Origin: Pseudoscleropodium purum
Lineage: Eukaryota > Streptophyta > Bryopsida > Hypnales > Brachytheciaceae
Assembly (NCBI GenBank): GCA_963969395.1
Contig: OZ017798.1
Span: forward strand, 17,166,173 to 17,230,172
DNA: 64,000 bases
Direction of reading: 5' to 3'
This document shows positions 12,240-23,479 of the stretch, piece by piece. The translations under genes were made by a program, and so were the position numbers. The notes below the pieces were generated by a model that worked only from the letters and a program-made list of their open reading frames with translations, was not told the origin of the DNA and did no database searches. How positions within the stretch are numbered: position 1 is the stretch's first letter; each line of letters begins with the position of its first letter.

Positions 12240-13330
12240 TACAACAAGAGAGCATCTCCACTCTCCTTCTCTATCATAGAGCGACAAAGTCGCACTACCA
12301 CCTTGTTGTCAACCTCAATGCTTGCCACTTGGTAGTTTCAAATTGGAAGACTTGAACAACAAACTTATACTCAACTTGACAAAAGTCAAACTTTTGTAAT
12401 CTAGACAATCAAGATTGTGCCACCTAACTTGGGTTATATTGCTATTGAAGCATTGTAGTGGAGGTTGCAAATCGCCAGTAGACCTTCATTCTATTTTTCT
12501 CCAACAACCTACATGAACCAAGTGGAGATGTTATTAGGTAGTATAGAATTTTGGATGGAATCCAAATGAAATTGGAATGAAAGAGAGATGATAGTCAATG
12601 AAGTTTAGATAATAGTTTTGATAAGAGTTACAAAATGTGATATAAGGTGAACATTATGTGGACCATATTATATTGGAGTAATCTAGAGCACTATGAACAG
12701 CTATATAAATGTACCTTGCAAAATTTATATAATTTTAGAATTAATCTGAGTTAGTAATTATTAAAAGAGAATGCAATGATTGAATTAATTTTTTTGATAA
12801 GGCATGGTGTCTATAATGCTTTCTTCTTACCACTGATCTTGAGTTTTAGAGGGTTTGTACGTTTGCAAACTTCAAAGTATTATTTTAATCCATTTTCCTT
12901 GAAAGATAAGAAAAGTCCAATTGTGGGCTCAAGCCAAGTCACCTCTACTTAAAAGTGTGAATGATAGACATTCTATCTTGTAGATAATAAAAGTCCAGTT
13001 GTAGACTCAAGTCAAGCTCACAAGTCACCTCTAACTAAAATTGTAAATGATAGATATTTCCATCTTGTATGTAATAAAAATCTAATTGTAGGCTTGAGTC
13101 AGCTTCACATGTCACCTCTAAATTGCAAGCATGAATGATATTCATTCATCTTGGGTATAATAAAGGTTGAAGTGTGAACTAGAGCTAGGCTCACACATCA
13201 TATTTAATTTCAAAAGTGAATTATTTAAAGGAACAATTAGACTATGACAAACTTTTACATACTAGTTTTATACATCTAAATGACAAATTAATTATTTTTA
13301 AGGTATAGAATGAGATTTAAAACTATCTCA
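12240..13330 (+). repeat. duplicated locus, copy A (no transposon inside)
   Basis: This segment aligns piecewise with 13760-13951 and then with 17981-19830. The left part shares TTGCAAATC and GACCTTCATT-T plus AGTGGAGATG; the right part begins TAGTATAGAATTTTGGATGG against TAGTATGAAATTTTGGATGG and continues through a common TTTAGAGGGTTTG into a satellite array and a common tail (CAATT-GACTATG-CAAACTTTT). In copy B a 4-kb element interrupts the two parts at the matching point, near 12533 here. Non-coding. Confidence 0.7.
12913..13222 (+). repeat. short satellite array in copy A, about 4 monomers
   Basis: Monomers start with AGTCCAATTGTGG or close variants, contain GTCACCTCTA and GAATGATAGACATTC, and end with ATCTTGTA-GTAATAAA. 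About four units are present here against about ten at 18860-19712 in copy B, so the array has expanded or contracted since the locus was duplicated. Confidence 0.7.
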
Positions 13331-13951
13331 CACATTTTACAATATGTTGCATGGAATTTCAAAATTCAAACATTGTTGTATAAATTTGTTATTAAAATTC
13401 TAATACAAAAATATCCTAATGATATTAAAGTAGCAAGGAATGACTTCCCTTTTTATGTGGTATACTCTATCAAGTGATTTGTACTACTATGCATAACAAC
13501 CAACATCACACGAGGCACTATAATGGTTTAATAACCAACTACTATTATAATCTAAATAATTATCAATTCATATCATCTACAATGGCCAATAAAATAAAAT
13601 AAAATGGCTTGTACTATTTGTTACAATTGCAATAAAAGACACAAATACTTCAAACAAGACCTTTTCAACGATATATTATAACACTAGAAATTCGAAAAAC
13701 AACAATTAGAAATCTAAAAAGAAAAAACTATAGTTGTTTTGGAACTACAAAAAAATAGTGGATTAAGCTAGCCACATAGTAGTTTCGGATTGGGAGACTT
13801 GAAAGTCAAACTTTTGTTATCCCAACAATTAAGATTGCACCACCTAACTCAGTTGGGTTGCCATAAAAGTATTGCAATGTTGGTTGCAAATCATCATCAG
13901 ACCTTCATTATGTTGTTCTTCAACCACCTAACAAGTAAAGTGGAGATGCTT

Positions 13952-16900
13952 TTAACCCCTAAAGGACCAAATTGCGTTTTTTGACAACATAGCAATTTTG
14001 GGCAATTCACTACAAATAAAATTCTTCTTTTTTTTCTTTGAAATTTTCATTCAACATGTGCCCAAGGAGTAACTGTAAGGCCCAATAGTTTTCATAATTT
14101 TTGACTATATGGTTCAAAAGTTATTGTATGATATGTAATTTCTAGTACTTGACGGGCAATCCAAAAAATTTGAAATTAATTTTCTAGATTCACATGTATG
14201 TAGAAAGCTTTGAATAATTCCACTTTGACTTATGAGATGAAAGTTATGAGGTGTTTAAGTTTGCGGGTAGTTATGGATTGCATACTCTAAAAGAAACTTT
14301 GGAGTCCTTCATATAACTTAGTTTTCAATATTTTTTGAAAACAAATGATGTTGATTGTTTATAATTACATTCCAACCATTGGAACTAGCATTTCTCAATT
14401 TCATAATAAAATTCTTATTAATTTAGTGTTTTGAATCATGTTGGCTACTTCTTTCTACATATACGTACTATTTTTTTTCCTATATGTTGTTGTAAATTAG
14501 ATTTTTTACCCTTCAAGTAAAAATCCAAGCTACTAGTATAGAGGATTTTTTTTCCGAAGGGAAAGGTCAATTTGTCTATTGTTGATGTATCTAAGGTCAC
14601 TTTTCACGTAAAAGGGATGTTATAATTAATTGAAAATTTTAAATAATTGACTTATATGATATACACTTTAACTTCTATCAATTAGACAAACTATTTGCTT
14701 TCTTCTCTCATTCCAATATTCTCTCACAAATTCTACAATTCCTTTTGCAATCATACATGTCCATTTGACCCACAAGTGCAAACAATTTTTATTTAAAATG
14801 ACACAATTAGGTGATTAATCTCATAATTCTATACATCACTTTTTAATTTTTCATCTACAATAATTCAATTTGACTTTAAACTAATTGGTTATACTATTTA
14901 CAATAAATTTGTCTCTTTCACATTTCTCTCATATAGAGTGTTTTAAATTATACTTTCCAATTCTTTCCAATTAGACTACAAATAATCTTGCAACAAGCTA
15001 CAAACTCACTTTAAGATAATTTGCACCTACAAACACCAACAATTCTTCTTCCAACCCCCACAATTTCTTATTTCCATTCACATGAAGTCATAAACAACTT
15101 GCCTCTTCACAAATTGTGTCACTGGATGATTGCAAGAAATACTTGTCCTTTTTGGGTGTCCCCTCAATCTCCATAGAGGTGTTTTTCCCTCATAACTTTT
15201 GCGGTTTAAGTCCATTTTAGATGAAATTTGGAGAAAATGTGCATGTTGTAGATCTGGACATTCACTAAATTTTTCAATTTCAAAAATAATAATTTACTAT
15301 TTTTAAGGTAGCATGTGTAGAAGGAAAAAAGCTACCAAGGCTATCAAACCATGGCAACTCTCCTAGTGGGGTTTCTTTTTGGAAAGAAGGTCAAGTAAGA
15401 CTATTGTTGAAGCAACTAAGGTCACATGAAGGTCAAAAAGACTTAAATAGATAATTGAAATTGCAAATGGTATCTAAAAACTAAGCATTTGGTATCCAAC
15501 AATGCAATACAAACAAACTTTTGGATTCACTATCTAATTCACATCTTCTAAATTTATACATTTGATACTTCTAATTCTTCATACTAATAGTATTCATCTT
15601 CAATTTTACAATCAATTGCTTTGAGCTTCAAGATCAAGTGTCTAGCTAAGTAACTCACACTACAATGATCACACACATATCACATCTAAATGCACACCTA
15701 CCCAGTGGTACAACAACAAAGAAATGTAAATAGACAATTTCTTTGAGCTATTTTTTAACAATTGATTTTATACTGAAAGACATAATTATTACAACTTGAG
15801 TCACATAATTTCCTATTCAACTTGAAGTTCATATTATGTGCTAATTGTAAATCAAGGAAGAAGACTATTTATCTTTCTAGAACAATTAGTCACCCCCCCT
15901 AAAATCTCTAAAACTTACTACAAGTACTTACATCTAAGCCATTTTCTATCCTAATACGTTTTTTTTTAAGTCTAGTTGTCATTCACTCCTTTTTTATATT
16001 CAACAGGCTATGAGACTTATATTGATTTCCTATTTACATTTAAAAGAGGAAGTAAATCCAATAATAATATGTCTTACTACACCCCGATTGGATGTCTACT
16101 TAGGCTATTTGGGGGGTTTTCAGTCCTATTTGGGGACCAAAAATGCAATTTTGAAGCCAAGGTTTCAACTTGTTGTAGGTGGGCTAACATTCTAAAGATG
16201 TTTGATGAGATTTTTGGCAAAGGACCTAGTATAAGAGCTGCACATAGATTGAAAGTGGACACTGTTTTTGCAAGCACTATGAAGAGGGGAAATTTTTTTA
16301 TGATGAGTTTTTTATTCACATGGGACTAGAGAGAAGATTAGAAAAATGAACTTTTTTTTAAATTTAATTTTTTTTTCTAATTACTAAAAACGACCAAATG
16401 AAACTACCTATTTTCACCTATTTTCTGGTCCAAGCACCCAATGGAGTCCTCCGAAGCAGTGACTACTACTTCTTAGTACTCAGTAATTTGTAATAAATGT
16501 TAAATTTGTGGGGACCATTGTCAGAAATGATCTTCACTCCCATTCGCCTAGTTAATCAATCATCCAATTAGTCAATCAGAATGTTAGTCAATCAATTAGT
16601 TTAGGTTTGTCCAGTTAAGAAATTGCGCAATACTTGTAGGATTAGGAATACTAGTAGTACAGTGTTGAAAAATAGCCATTTGGAGCCCAAATCGTTAAGT
16701 GTTTCTTGCAATCACCCTACTCTCAACTTCCACTATTACAGATTAATTCACAAGTAAATGCAATCACTACATTTTCCAAAAATTCTTTAATCTTAAATCA
16801 CCTTCAATTTTGCAAGGAAATACATTTTGCACACTCAATACATGAAGTTTGCCATCCTTTATGGATAATTCTACAAACTTGCAATAAATGGTCCTACCCA

Positions 16901-17980
16901 GACTCTAATCTTTTCACAACTCAATTTGACCTACTTAATCAAGTGGTTTTACAACTTCTTAATTTGATAATAATCATAGGCTGATTAGGCTCATCTTATG
17001 GCAACTCACGCATCTAATGGCCTTATATTTTATAGTGATAATTTGATTTTATACAAGAATAATACTAACTTGCTCTACACTTACACAATTAACAAATATA
17101 TACAATAATCATTGCAAATTGTTAAAGTAAATTTTAATTCAAAGAAAACACTAATACAAATTGTTAATGAAACACATTCCAAAAATTTAACTTTGATATG
17201 AACTCTAAATTAAAGGCTAATGGACCATGACTATATAGTATTTCCAAGTTGCATGACGACTTGTCTAACATTGGATCTAAAAAACACAAATCCTATTAGC
17301 TACCCTTCTAATTCATCTAAATTGCCTTTTTCCAATCTATCTTTAGTCCTTTTCATATTCCAATGAAACATCAAACCACTTGCCTCTTCAAAATCAAAGT
17401 AGATGGACTTATCTACTATAAAAGGTAACAAAAAATCAAGAGGCAACTAACTTATAAATTTCTATGATTTGAAAAAAATTAAATTATAGGAAATAAATTT
17501 TTTATTACAACATTACAACCATTAGGATTGGCATTTTTCAATTCCAAAACTAAATTTTTAACAAATTAGTATTTTGAATCATTCTCAACTTCTTTCTATT
17601 TACTATTTTTTTCCTATATTTTGTACAATTCCATATGATCTAAAATTTTTAAGCATGTAGCCAACTTGCCTTGAAGAATGAATTTAAAGAAGCACCACCA
17701 CTTACAACATTTTTTTCATGCAAGTGTGACCTTGTGAAGTACAACTGCCCGATTTTTTGCAAAGCCCAAAAAAGGATTTTTGTCAATTCAAATGCTAATA
17801 TCTTGCAATCTATATGGTGGAAATTTCTAAAAATTTCCCACATCTTTTCAAACTAGCATACTACAAGATCCTACGATTGCATGTGTCCCAATTTCTTTTC
17901 TAGAATTTGGTAATTGTCTTAGAAATGGTAATTTTAAATTGTTCTTGGTAAAAACATAATCCAAAACATTTAGGGGTTAA
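13952..17980 (+). mobile_element. TTAA-flanked element (CCCCTAAAG ends), 4 kb with nested insertion
   Basis: The left end TTAACCCCTAAAGGACC and right end CATTTAGGGGTTAA are inverted. The left part (13952 to about 14490) aligns with the left two-thirds of the 0.93-kb element at 21336-22262, and the right part (about 17460-17980) with its right half; the two parts overlap by about 150 bases, so the interior is rearranged and not merely split. An unrelated TIR element (15124-16717) is nested inside. No transposase is visible; the open frames are short. Non-autonomous. Confidence 0.6.
15124..16717 (-). mobile_element. 1.59-kb element of the GGGTGATTGCAAG family, inverted
   Basis: The left end is GGATGATTGCAAGAAATACT and the right end AAGTGTTTCTTGCAATCACCC inverted. 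The reverse complement aligns end to end with the 767-bp copy at 6772-7538, except that this copy carries about 770 extra bases, roughly 15312-16078. Either this is the longer parental form or it has taken an insertion. The small conserved frame lies at 16319-16077 on the minus strand. The extra segment has no recognisable transposase. Confidence 0.7.
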
Positions 17981-18839
17981 TTAGTATGAAATTTTGGATG
18001 GAATTCAAATGAAATTGGATTAAATTTGGGATGAAAATGAGATGATAATCAATGAAGTTCAAACAAAAGTTTTAATAAAAGTTACAAAATTTGATTTAGG
18101 ATGAACACAATGTGGACCACACTACATTGGATTTATTTAAAGTATTGTGAACAACCATATGAATGTACCTTGCAAAATTTGCATGAATTTAGATATAATG
18201 TGAGTCAATAACTATTAGAACAAAGCACAATAATTAAATTTATTTATTTGATAAAATGTAGTGTCTATTATGTTTTCTTCTTACTATTGATCTTACCATT
18301 GATCTTGACTTTTAGAGGGTTTGCACCATTGCAAACCTCAAAATATTATTTTAATCCTTTATCCTTGAAAGATATGTAATAATGGTATCTAATTCACTTT
18401 TATTCACATTTTGGACTCTTAGTGAATTTAAAAGTTCAAATAGGAAGGTACATCATGAATCCATGAGTTAGAGCATTCCTTTTTCATAAAATAATTTTGG
18501 TAACCTCACTTCATTCAAATATATCTCTCAATAAGTAATTCCTACAATAATATTAGGTTCTACTCATTTTAGAGTCCTATGAATAATATAAATTTAGAAA
18601 AAATAAGAATTCTCTATATTCAGTACAATAAAGGCAAACATTTTGACCATTAAAATTTTCTATATTAGAAATGAAATAAATTGTTAAATTATAATTAATT
18701 AAATTTAATGATAACTATAAAAAGAATTGAACTATAAAACATTAGTATTTACCACTAATATTACTATTTGAATGATGATAAATCTACATATTGTTTTACA
18801 AAATAGAATGTCCTATTTTTTTATTTTTTATTTTTTTTT

Positions 18840-18863
18840 GTGTGTGTGTGTGTGTGTGTGTGT
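18840..18863 (+). repeat. (GT)n microsatellite
   Basis: Twelve uninterrupted GT units after a T-rich stretch, just before the satellite array of copy B. Confidence 0.85.
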
Positions 18864-19712
18864 CTATATATGGTTTAAGCTGAACTCACAAGTCTCCATT
18901 ATCTGGAATTGTGAATAATAAACATTCTAATTTGTGAGTACTAAAAGTCCAATTGTAAGCTCAAGTAAAGTTTAAAAGTCACCTCTTACGAAAAGCATGA
19001 GTGATAGACATTCTATTTTGTATGTAATTCAATAAAAGTTCAAATGTGGACTTCAATCAAGCTCACATGTCACATTGAAAACAAAAGTATGTATAATAGT
19101 TGTTCATCTTGTGTGTGATAAAGGTGGAAGTTCGGGTTGGAGCCAAGCTTACACATCACTTCTAAAGCACAAGCTTGAATGATAGACATTGCATCTTGTA
19201 TGTAACTTAGTAAAAGTCCAATTGTGGACTTCAATCAAGTTTACATGTCACGTCAATAACAAAAAGCATGAATGATAGACATTCCATCTTGTATGTAACT
19301 TAGTAAAAGTCCAACTGTGGACCCCAATCAAGCTCACATGTCACATCGAAAACAAAAATGTGTACAATTATGTTCATCTTGTGTGTGATAAAGGTGGAAG
19401 TGTAGGTTGGAGCCAAACTTACACATCACTTCTAAACCGAAAGTGTGAATGATAGATATTCCAGCTTGTACGTAATAAAAGTCCAATTGTTGATTCAAAG
19501 CAAGCTCACTCGTCAGGTCGAAACCGAAAGTAAGTATGATGATAGTTTGTTCATCTTGTATGTAATAAAAGTGGAAGTGTGGGCTGGAGCCAAGCTTACA
19601 CGTTCCTTCTACATTGGAAGTGTGAATGATTGTCATTCATTTTGTATATAATAAAGGTTGAAATATGGGCTTGAGTTAAGCTTACACGTCACATTTAAAT
19701 CCAAATATGAAT
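18860..19712 (+). repeat. satellite array, about 10 monomers of 83-94 bp
   Basis: Monomer starts can be set at 18945, 19037, 19122, 19215, 19309, 19392, 19480, 19570 and 19655, giving periods of 92, 85, 93, 94, 83, 88, 90 and 85 bases, with a diverged unit before 18945. Two subtypes recur: one starting AGTCCAATTGTGGAC and another starting AGGTGGAAGTGT with GGAGCCAAGCTTACACATCA. Each contains GAATGATAGACATTC or a TTGTTCATCTTGTGTG variant. The mixture suggests a dimeric higher-order unit in part of the array. Non-coding. Confidence 0.8.
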
Positions 19713-20464
19713 TATTTTGAAGAACAATTGAACTATGGCAAACTTTTGCATATTAATTCCATACATTTAGATAATAAACAAATTATTCTTAAAATATAGA
19801 AAGAACTTTGAAATTGTCTCACATTTAAAAGACTTTCTTTGCACTTTGAATGCATTCCTAGTCCAAGCAAAGATGACCTTTCTACAGCTAACCTCTAATG
19901 CATTAGATTTGACAAGTAAATAACATTATTAATCCCTAAAGTTCTATCATCCCAAAGTTCAATGTGCCTTGCTTTATTTCATTTGTAGTTTTTAGAACAT
20001 TCATTTAAAAAATTCTTTGAACCAAAAATTGAAATATTTCAATATCAATTTCTAATATATTTGAAAATTTTGAAAAATTCCAAATTTTATAGTGAAATAG
20101 TTAAAAATGAAATATCTCTCTCTCTATATATATATTAAAATCTAAACAATATAATATTGTGAATTTTTTTTCAAAATCTTCATTTTAAATACATTTTTGA
20201 ATTCAAATTTCATCTAGTCATTTCTCATCCTAATGAAAATTGTTGTTGAAAAATTCAGATTATTCTAATATATTTTGTGGTTGATATAATTTGCATCATA
20301 TATTGTACTAAAAGAAAATTGCAATCATGATTTAATTTTGTTTCTCAAGAATTTTAAAAATTCAATATTCATAGTAAATTCTATCTTTCGTATATTTTAA
20401 TATAATATTTTATTGAGATCCATTTTCAAAGTTTAAATTTAATTTTTTTTTCATATATAACCAT

Positions 20465-21180
20465 AGGATCTTGCACTAGACTAGTGTAAGAATGTGTGGA
20501 AGAAATTTCATAAACTTTGACCACATAGATTGCAAAATTATTGCATTTAAAGTGAAGAAAGTGTTTTTTTTACCTTCAATGACTAGATTATGAGACTTTG
20601 AATCTTCTTAGCTTAAATGTTTTGCACTAATGTTATTGAATTAAAAATCATTTTGAAGAATTGAATTGAGAGTCTAGGAATTTAAAAAAATCCTAAATTT
20701 TTTACGCATTATATTTATAAAAAGTAGAATTAGGTTCAAGATTGAAAGGAAAATTAGATTGTTAATAGTTGTAAGATGGAAACATACTACTCTCAATGGT
20801 GAAATTTTTCTAGCAAAAAATCTAAACCTATTGAAATTTGTTTTTTTGAAAAAATTGTGAAAATTGAGTTCACAAATGAATCCTACAAGTGATAATTTCA
20901 AGAAGATGCTCCATTTACTTGAAAAAGAAGGTTGTCTATGACATTCATATAACAAATCCAAATGGAATGAATAAAAGCTTTCCATGTACTAGATGGAAAG
21001 ACAGTATATGATAATTTTTTTTAAAATTCAACTAAAAGTAAAAAAAAAAAATATGCCTATTGAACTAAAATTAGGCTTATTGTGCTACAAATTTTGCTCC
21101 TAAGCACCAATTGAAATAAAAATGATATTTCCACAAAGCTAATGTGTTTTTCTATTTTTTCAAAAAGTCACAAAAAATCC
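20465..21180 (+). repeat. dispersed 0.7-kb repeat, partner at 32740-33430
   Basis: About 700 bases align in direct orientation with 32740-33430. Shared blocks include CTTTGAATCTTCTTAGCTTAAA, of which 20 bases suffice to recognise it, then TGAAATTTTTCTAG or TGAGATTTTTCTAG, AATGAATCCTA and AAAGCTAATGTGTTTTTCTA near the right end. Strongly diverged and non-coding; no inverted ends seen. Confidence 0.6.
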
Positions 21181-21335
21181 CATCAAATCTTGAAATTGTA
21201 GGAGCATACTCAATATCCATTTTGTCCCCTATATGAATAATGGAACTTTAAGGGTTAAAGCTTGCAACATCAACATTTATTGTAGCTTGCACTTTATGAA
21301 AAAAAATTAAATTAATTGACTTCATTATTCTTTAT

Positions 21336-22262
21336 TTAACCCCTAAAGCACTGAATTGCATTTTTTGGCAATATAGTGATTTGGGGCAACTCACTACAAA
21401 TGGGATTTTTAGTTTTTTGCTAAAATTTTCACACAACATTTTCCCAAGGAGTAGCTTTAAGGCCCAACAATTTTCATAACTTTTGACTGCATGGTTAAAA
21501 AATTGTTGCATGATATGTCACTTCAATGCTCGGTGGGTAGCCCAACAAATTCTTTAAAAATCACTTTTAAAAGACATAAAAATTTGAAATTGGTTTTCTA
21601 GCTTTATATATACGTGGAAAGCTTTGAATCATTCCCTTTTGATTAATAAGATGAAAGTTATGAGGAATTTTAGTTTGTAGGTAGTTATGGATTTTTCATT
21701 CTAAAATATACTTTGAAGTCCTTTATTTAACTCAATTTTCAATATTTTTGAAAAATAAATAAAACATAGGATGTAAATTGTTTATTACAACATTTCTACC
21801 ATCAAGATTGACAATTTTTAATTCCATAACTAAATTCTTATCAATTTAGTGTTTTGAATCATTTTCTACTTCTTTCTACTTACTATTTTTCTCCTATATG
21901 TTGTTATTCCAAATGATCTAAAATTTCTCAAGCATGTAGCCAACTTGACTTGAAGAATGAATCCAAAGAGTAACAACCATTTTGAACATTTTTTCATGCA
22001 AATGTGACCTTGTGAAGTCCAGTTGCCCAAATTTTTGTAGGGCCAAAAAAAAGTTTTTTGTCAATTCAAATGCTTATACCTTGCCATCTACTAAGTGTAA
22101 AATTCTGAATTTTTTTTACATCTTTCCAAACAAGTGTACAACAAAATCCTATGGTTTAATGTATCTAAAAATATATTTTCTTAAATGTGGTATTTGTACT
22201 AGAAATGGCAATTTTGGAGCATTTTTTTTGTGAAAATATAGGTAAAGACCTTTAGAGATTAA
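21336..22262 (+). mobile_element. 0.93-kb TTAA element with CCCCTAAAG ends
   Basis: It opens TTAACCCCTAAAGCACTGAA and closes GACCTTTAGAGATTAA, an imperfect inverted end. A near full-length inverted copy lies at 39833-40777, a rearranged one at 13952-17980 and a deleted one at 31536-31889. Internal landmarks shared among copies are TTTTTGGCAATATAGTGATTT near the left end (20 bases suffice), GTAGCCAACTTG and TGTGACCTTGTGAAGT. No transposase. Interpreted as a MITE-like family with TTAA targets. Confidence 0.7.
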
Positions 22263-22735
22263 AAAAATTTAATTTCATATTTGATTATAGAAATTGTAAT
22301 CATTGCATTCTTCAAAAACTCACATTGGTATTTAAATTTAAGTGAATTTTAACTGTAAAAATATTCTTTTTATGATAATTTGCATTGATTCAATACTAAA
22401 GTTGTAATAACATAATATATATCATAACTAAAGGCAAAATCAACATATATTTTCCAAATATTTCATTATATATGGAAATAAGATTCCACATACAAGAAAC
22501 ATAAAAGTATTTAGTTGTTTTCACCAATTTCCACTAGTTTGACCCTTGTTTCCACTAGTGATTATTTTTGATATTTTTAAAAACTATTTTTTGAGGTGAA
22601 ATATAATTGTACTCTTCAAAGAACAAAACATTTGTAAAAAGGATTTTTGACTCTAAAAGTGTTAAAGAATTGACTTAAGAATTTACAAATATTTTGAAAG
22701 ATGAATAATCCAAATTTTCTGCTTTTCCAGGACTG
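22263..22735. other. AT-rich spacer upstream of the EBF-like gene
   Basis: No gene, RNA or clear repeat is visible. The base composition changes abruptly to GC-rich at about 22740, where the promoter region of the EBF-like gene begins. Confidence 0.5.
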
Positions 22736-22819
22736 GCAAGGACATCATTCATGGTGCAGAATTTGAATGTTGGACGTACGAGCACTCCTCTCACAGCAGT
22801 CGTCCTGACGCCGACGATT

Positions 22820-23001
22820 GTTCATCCATAAGAGTCTCACATTCATCCGAAAAGCGGTCGCCAGCGCGTCGTTCTCAGAGTACTTGCAACCGACGCTGCT
22901 CTTCTTTCATCGATGAAAGGGAGATTGTCGTTCATCCAACAGTCGGTCACAAGTGCGTCCACCACGAGAGTTGGATGAACGTGGCCGGTCAGAGTTCATC
23001 C
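22820..23001 (+). promoter_or_regulatory. cluster of five ATGAAC/ATGAAT cores upstream of the EBF-like gene
   Basis: GGATGAAC or its complement occurs at 22820-22827, 22930-22937, 22973-22980 and 22994-23001, and GGATGAAT at 22841-22848. The core ATGAA(C/T) fits AYGWAY, the conserved part of the EIN3/EIL (TEIL) binding consensus AYGWAYCT; the trailing CT is not kept. A 16-bp perfect palindrome, CTTTCATCGATGAAAG, lies at 22904-22919 within the cluster. In Arabidopsis EIN3 activates EBF2, so a feedback site here would fit. Function is inferred. Confidence 0.35.
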
Positions 23002-23444
23002 AACTCCCGTCGCTCCCAAGTGCATCCCCCGAAAAGAGGCGACTGGGTGCATCTCCTCTTGCGAAGCTCCAGGTTCGGTTTAGGTTCGGTATTCCAGGGT
23101 CTTGGTAACCCTGTGTCAAGAAGGATCGGCGCAGTGCCTGGGGGGCGGACAGCAGGGAGATACATTGCACTCTGCACTTGGCGATGGTGGGGGGATGTAA
23201 GCTTTCGTAATTCTTACTTACTGCAGACAACGCGATGGTGCAGCCTTTCTCCCCCTCAACGTAGCCCGTGTCCTGGAGTAGCCAGCTAGGTCTAGGGCAA
23301 GGGGGGCTGTTCCTTGATGCGCGTGAGCCAGATCTTCCTGCAGTTGGCTTTGCAACTGGGACAGACAACAAGAAGAAAGGAAGACCAGATTTGGCCGAGA
23401 GAGTGCAGTAACACATCCCACAGGAGTTTGGAGAAGACGGACGC

Positions 23445-23476
23445 GGGCGGGGGCGGGGCGGGGCGGGGCCGGGGGG
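23445..23476 (+). promoter_or_regulatory. G-run tract with quadruplex potential
   Basis: Six runs of three to six G residues are separated by one or two C residues, on the sense strand of the EBF-like gene near its presumed transcription start. Runs this dense satisfy the usual intramolecular quadruplex pattern. It may act on transcription or, if transcribed, on translation. Its position relative to the true start site is not known. Confidence 0.45.
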
Positions 23477-23479
23477 CAG

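Larger units (their letters stand above)
13760..19830 (+). repeat. duplicated locus, copy B, interrupted by a 4-kb TTAA element
   Basis: Left flank 13760-13951 and right flank 17981-19830 align in order with copy A at 12240-13330. Between them sits a sequence bounded by TTAACCCC and GGGGTTAA, so this is a filled site and copy A an empty-site counterpart. The right flank carries the longer satellite array. No gene seen. Confidence 0.65.

Noticed and set aside
18860..19712. Tandem array as a CRISPR array
   Set aside because: Monomers are diverged throughout, with no alternation of identical repeats and unique spacers, and the genome is a plant nucleus.
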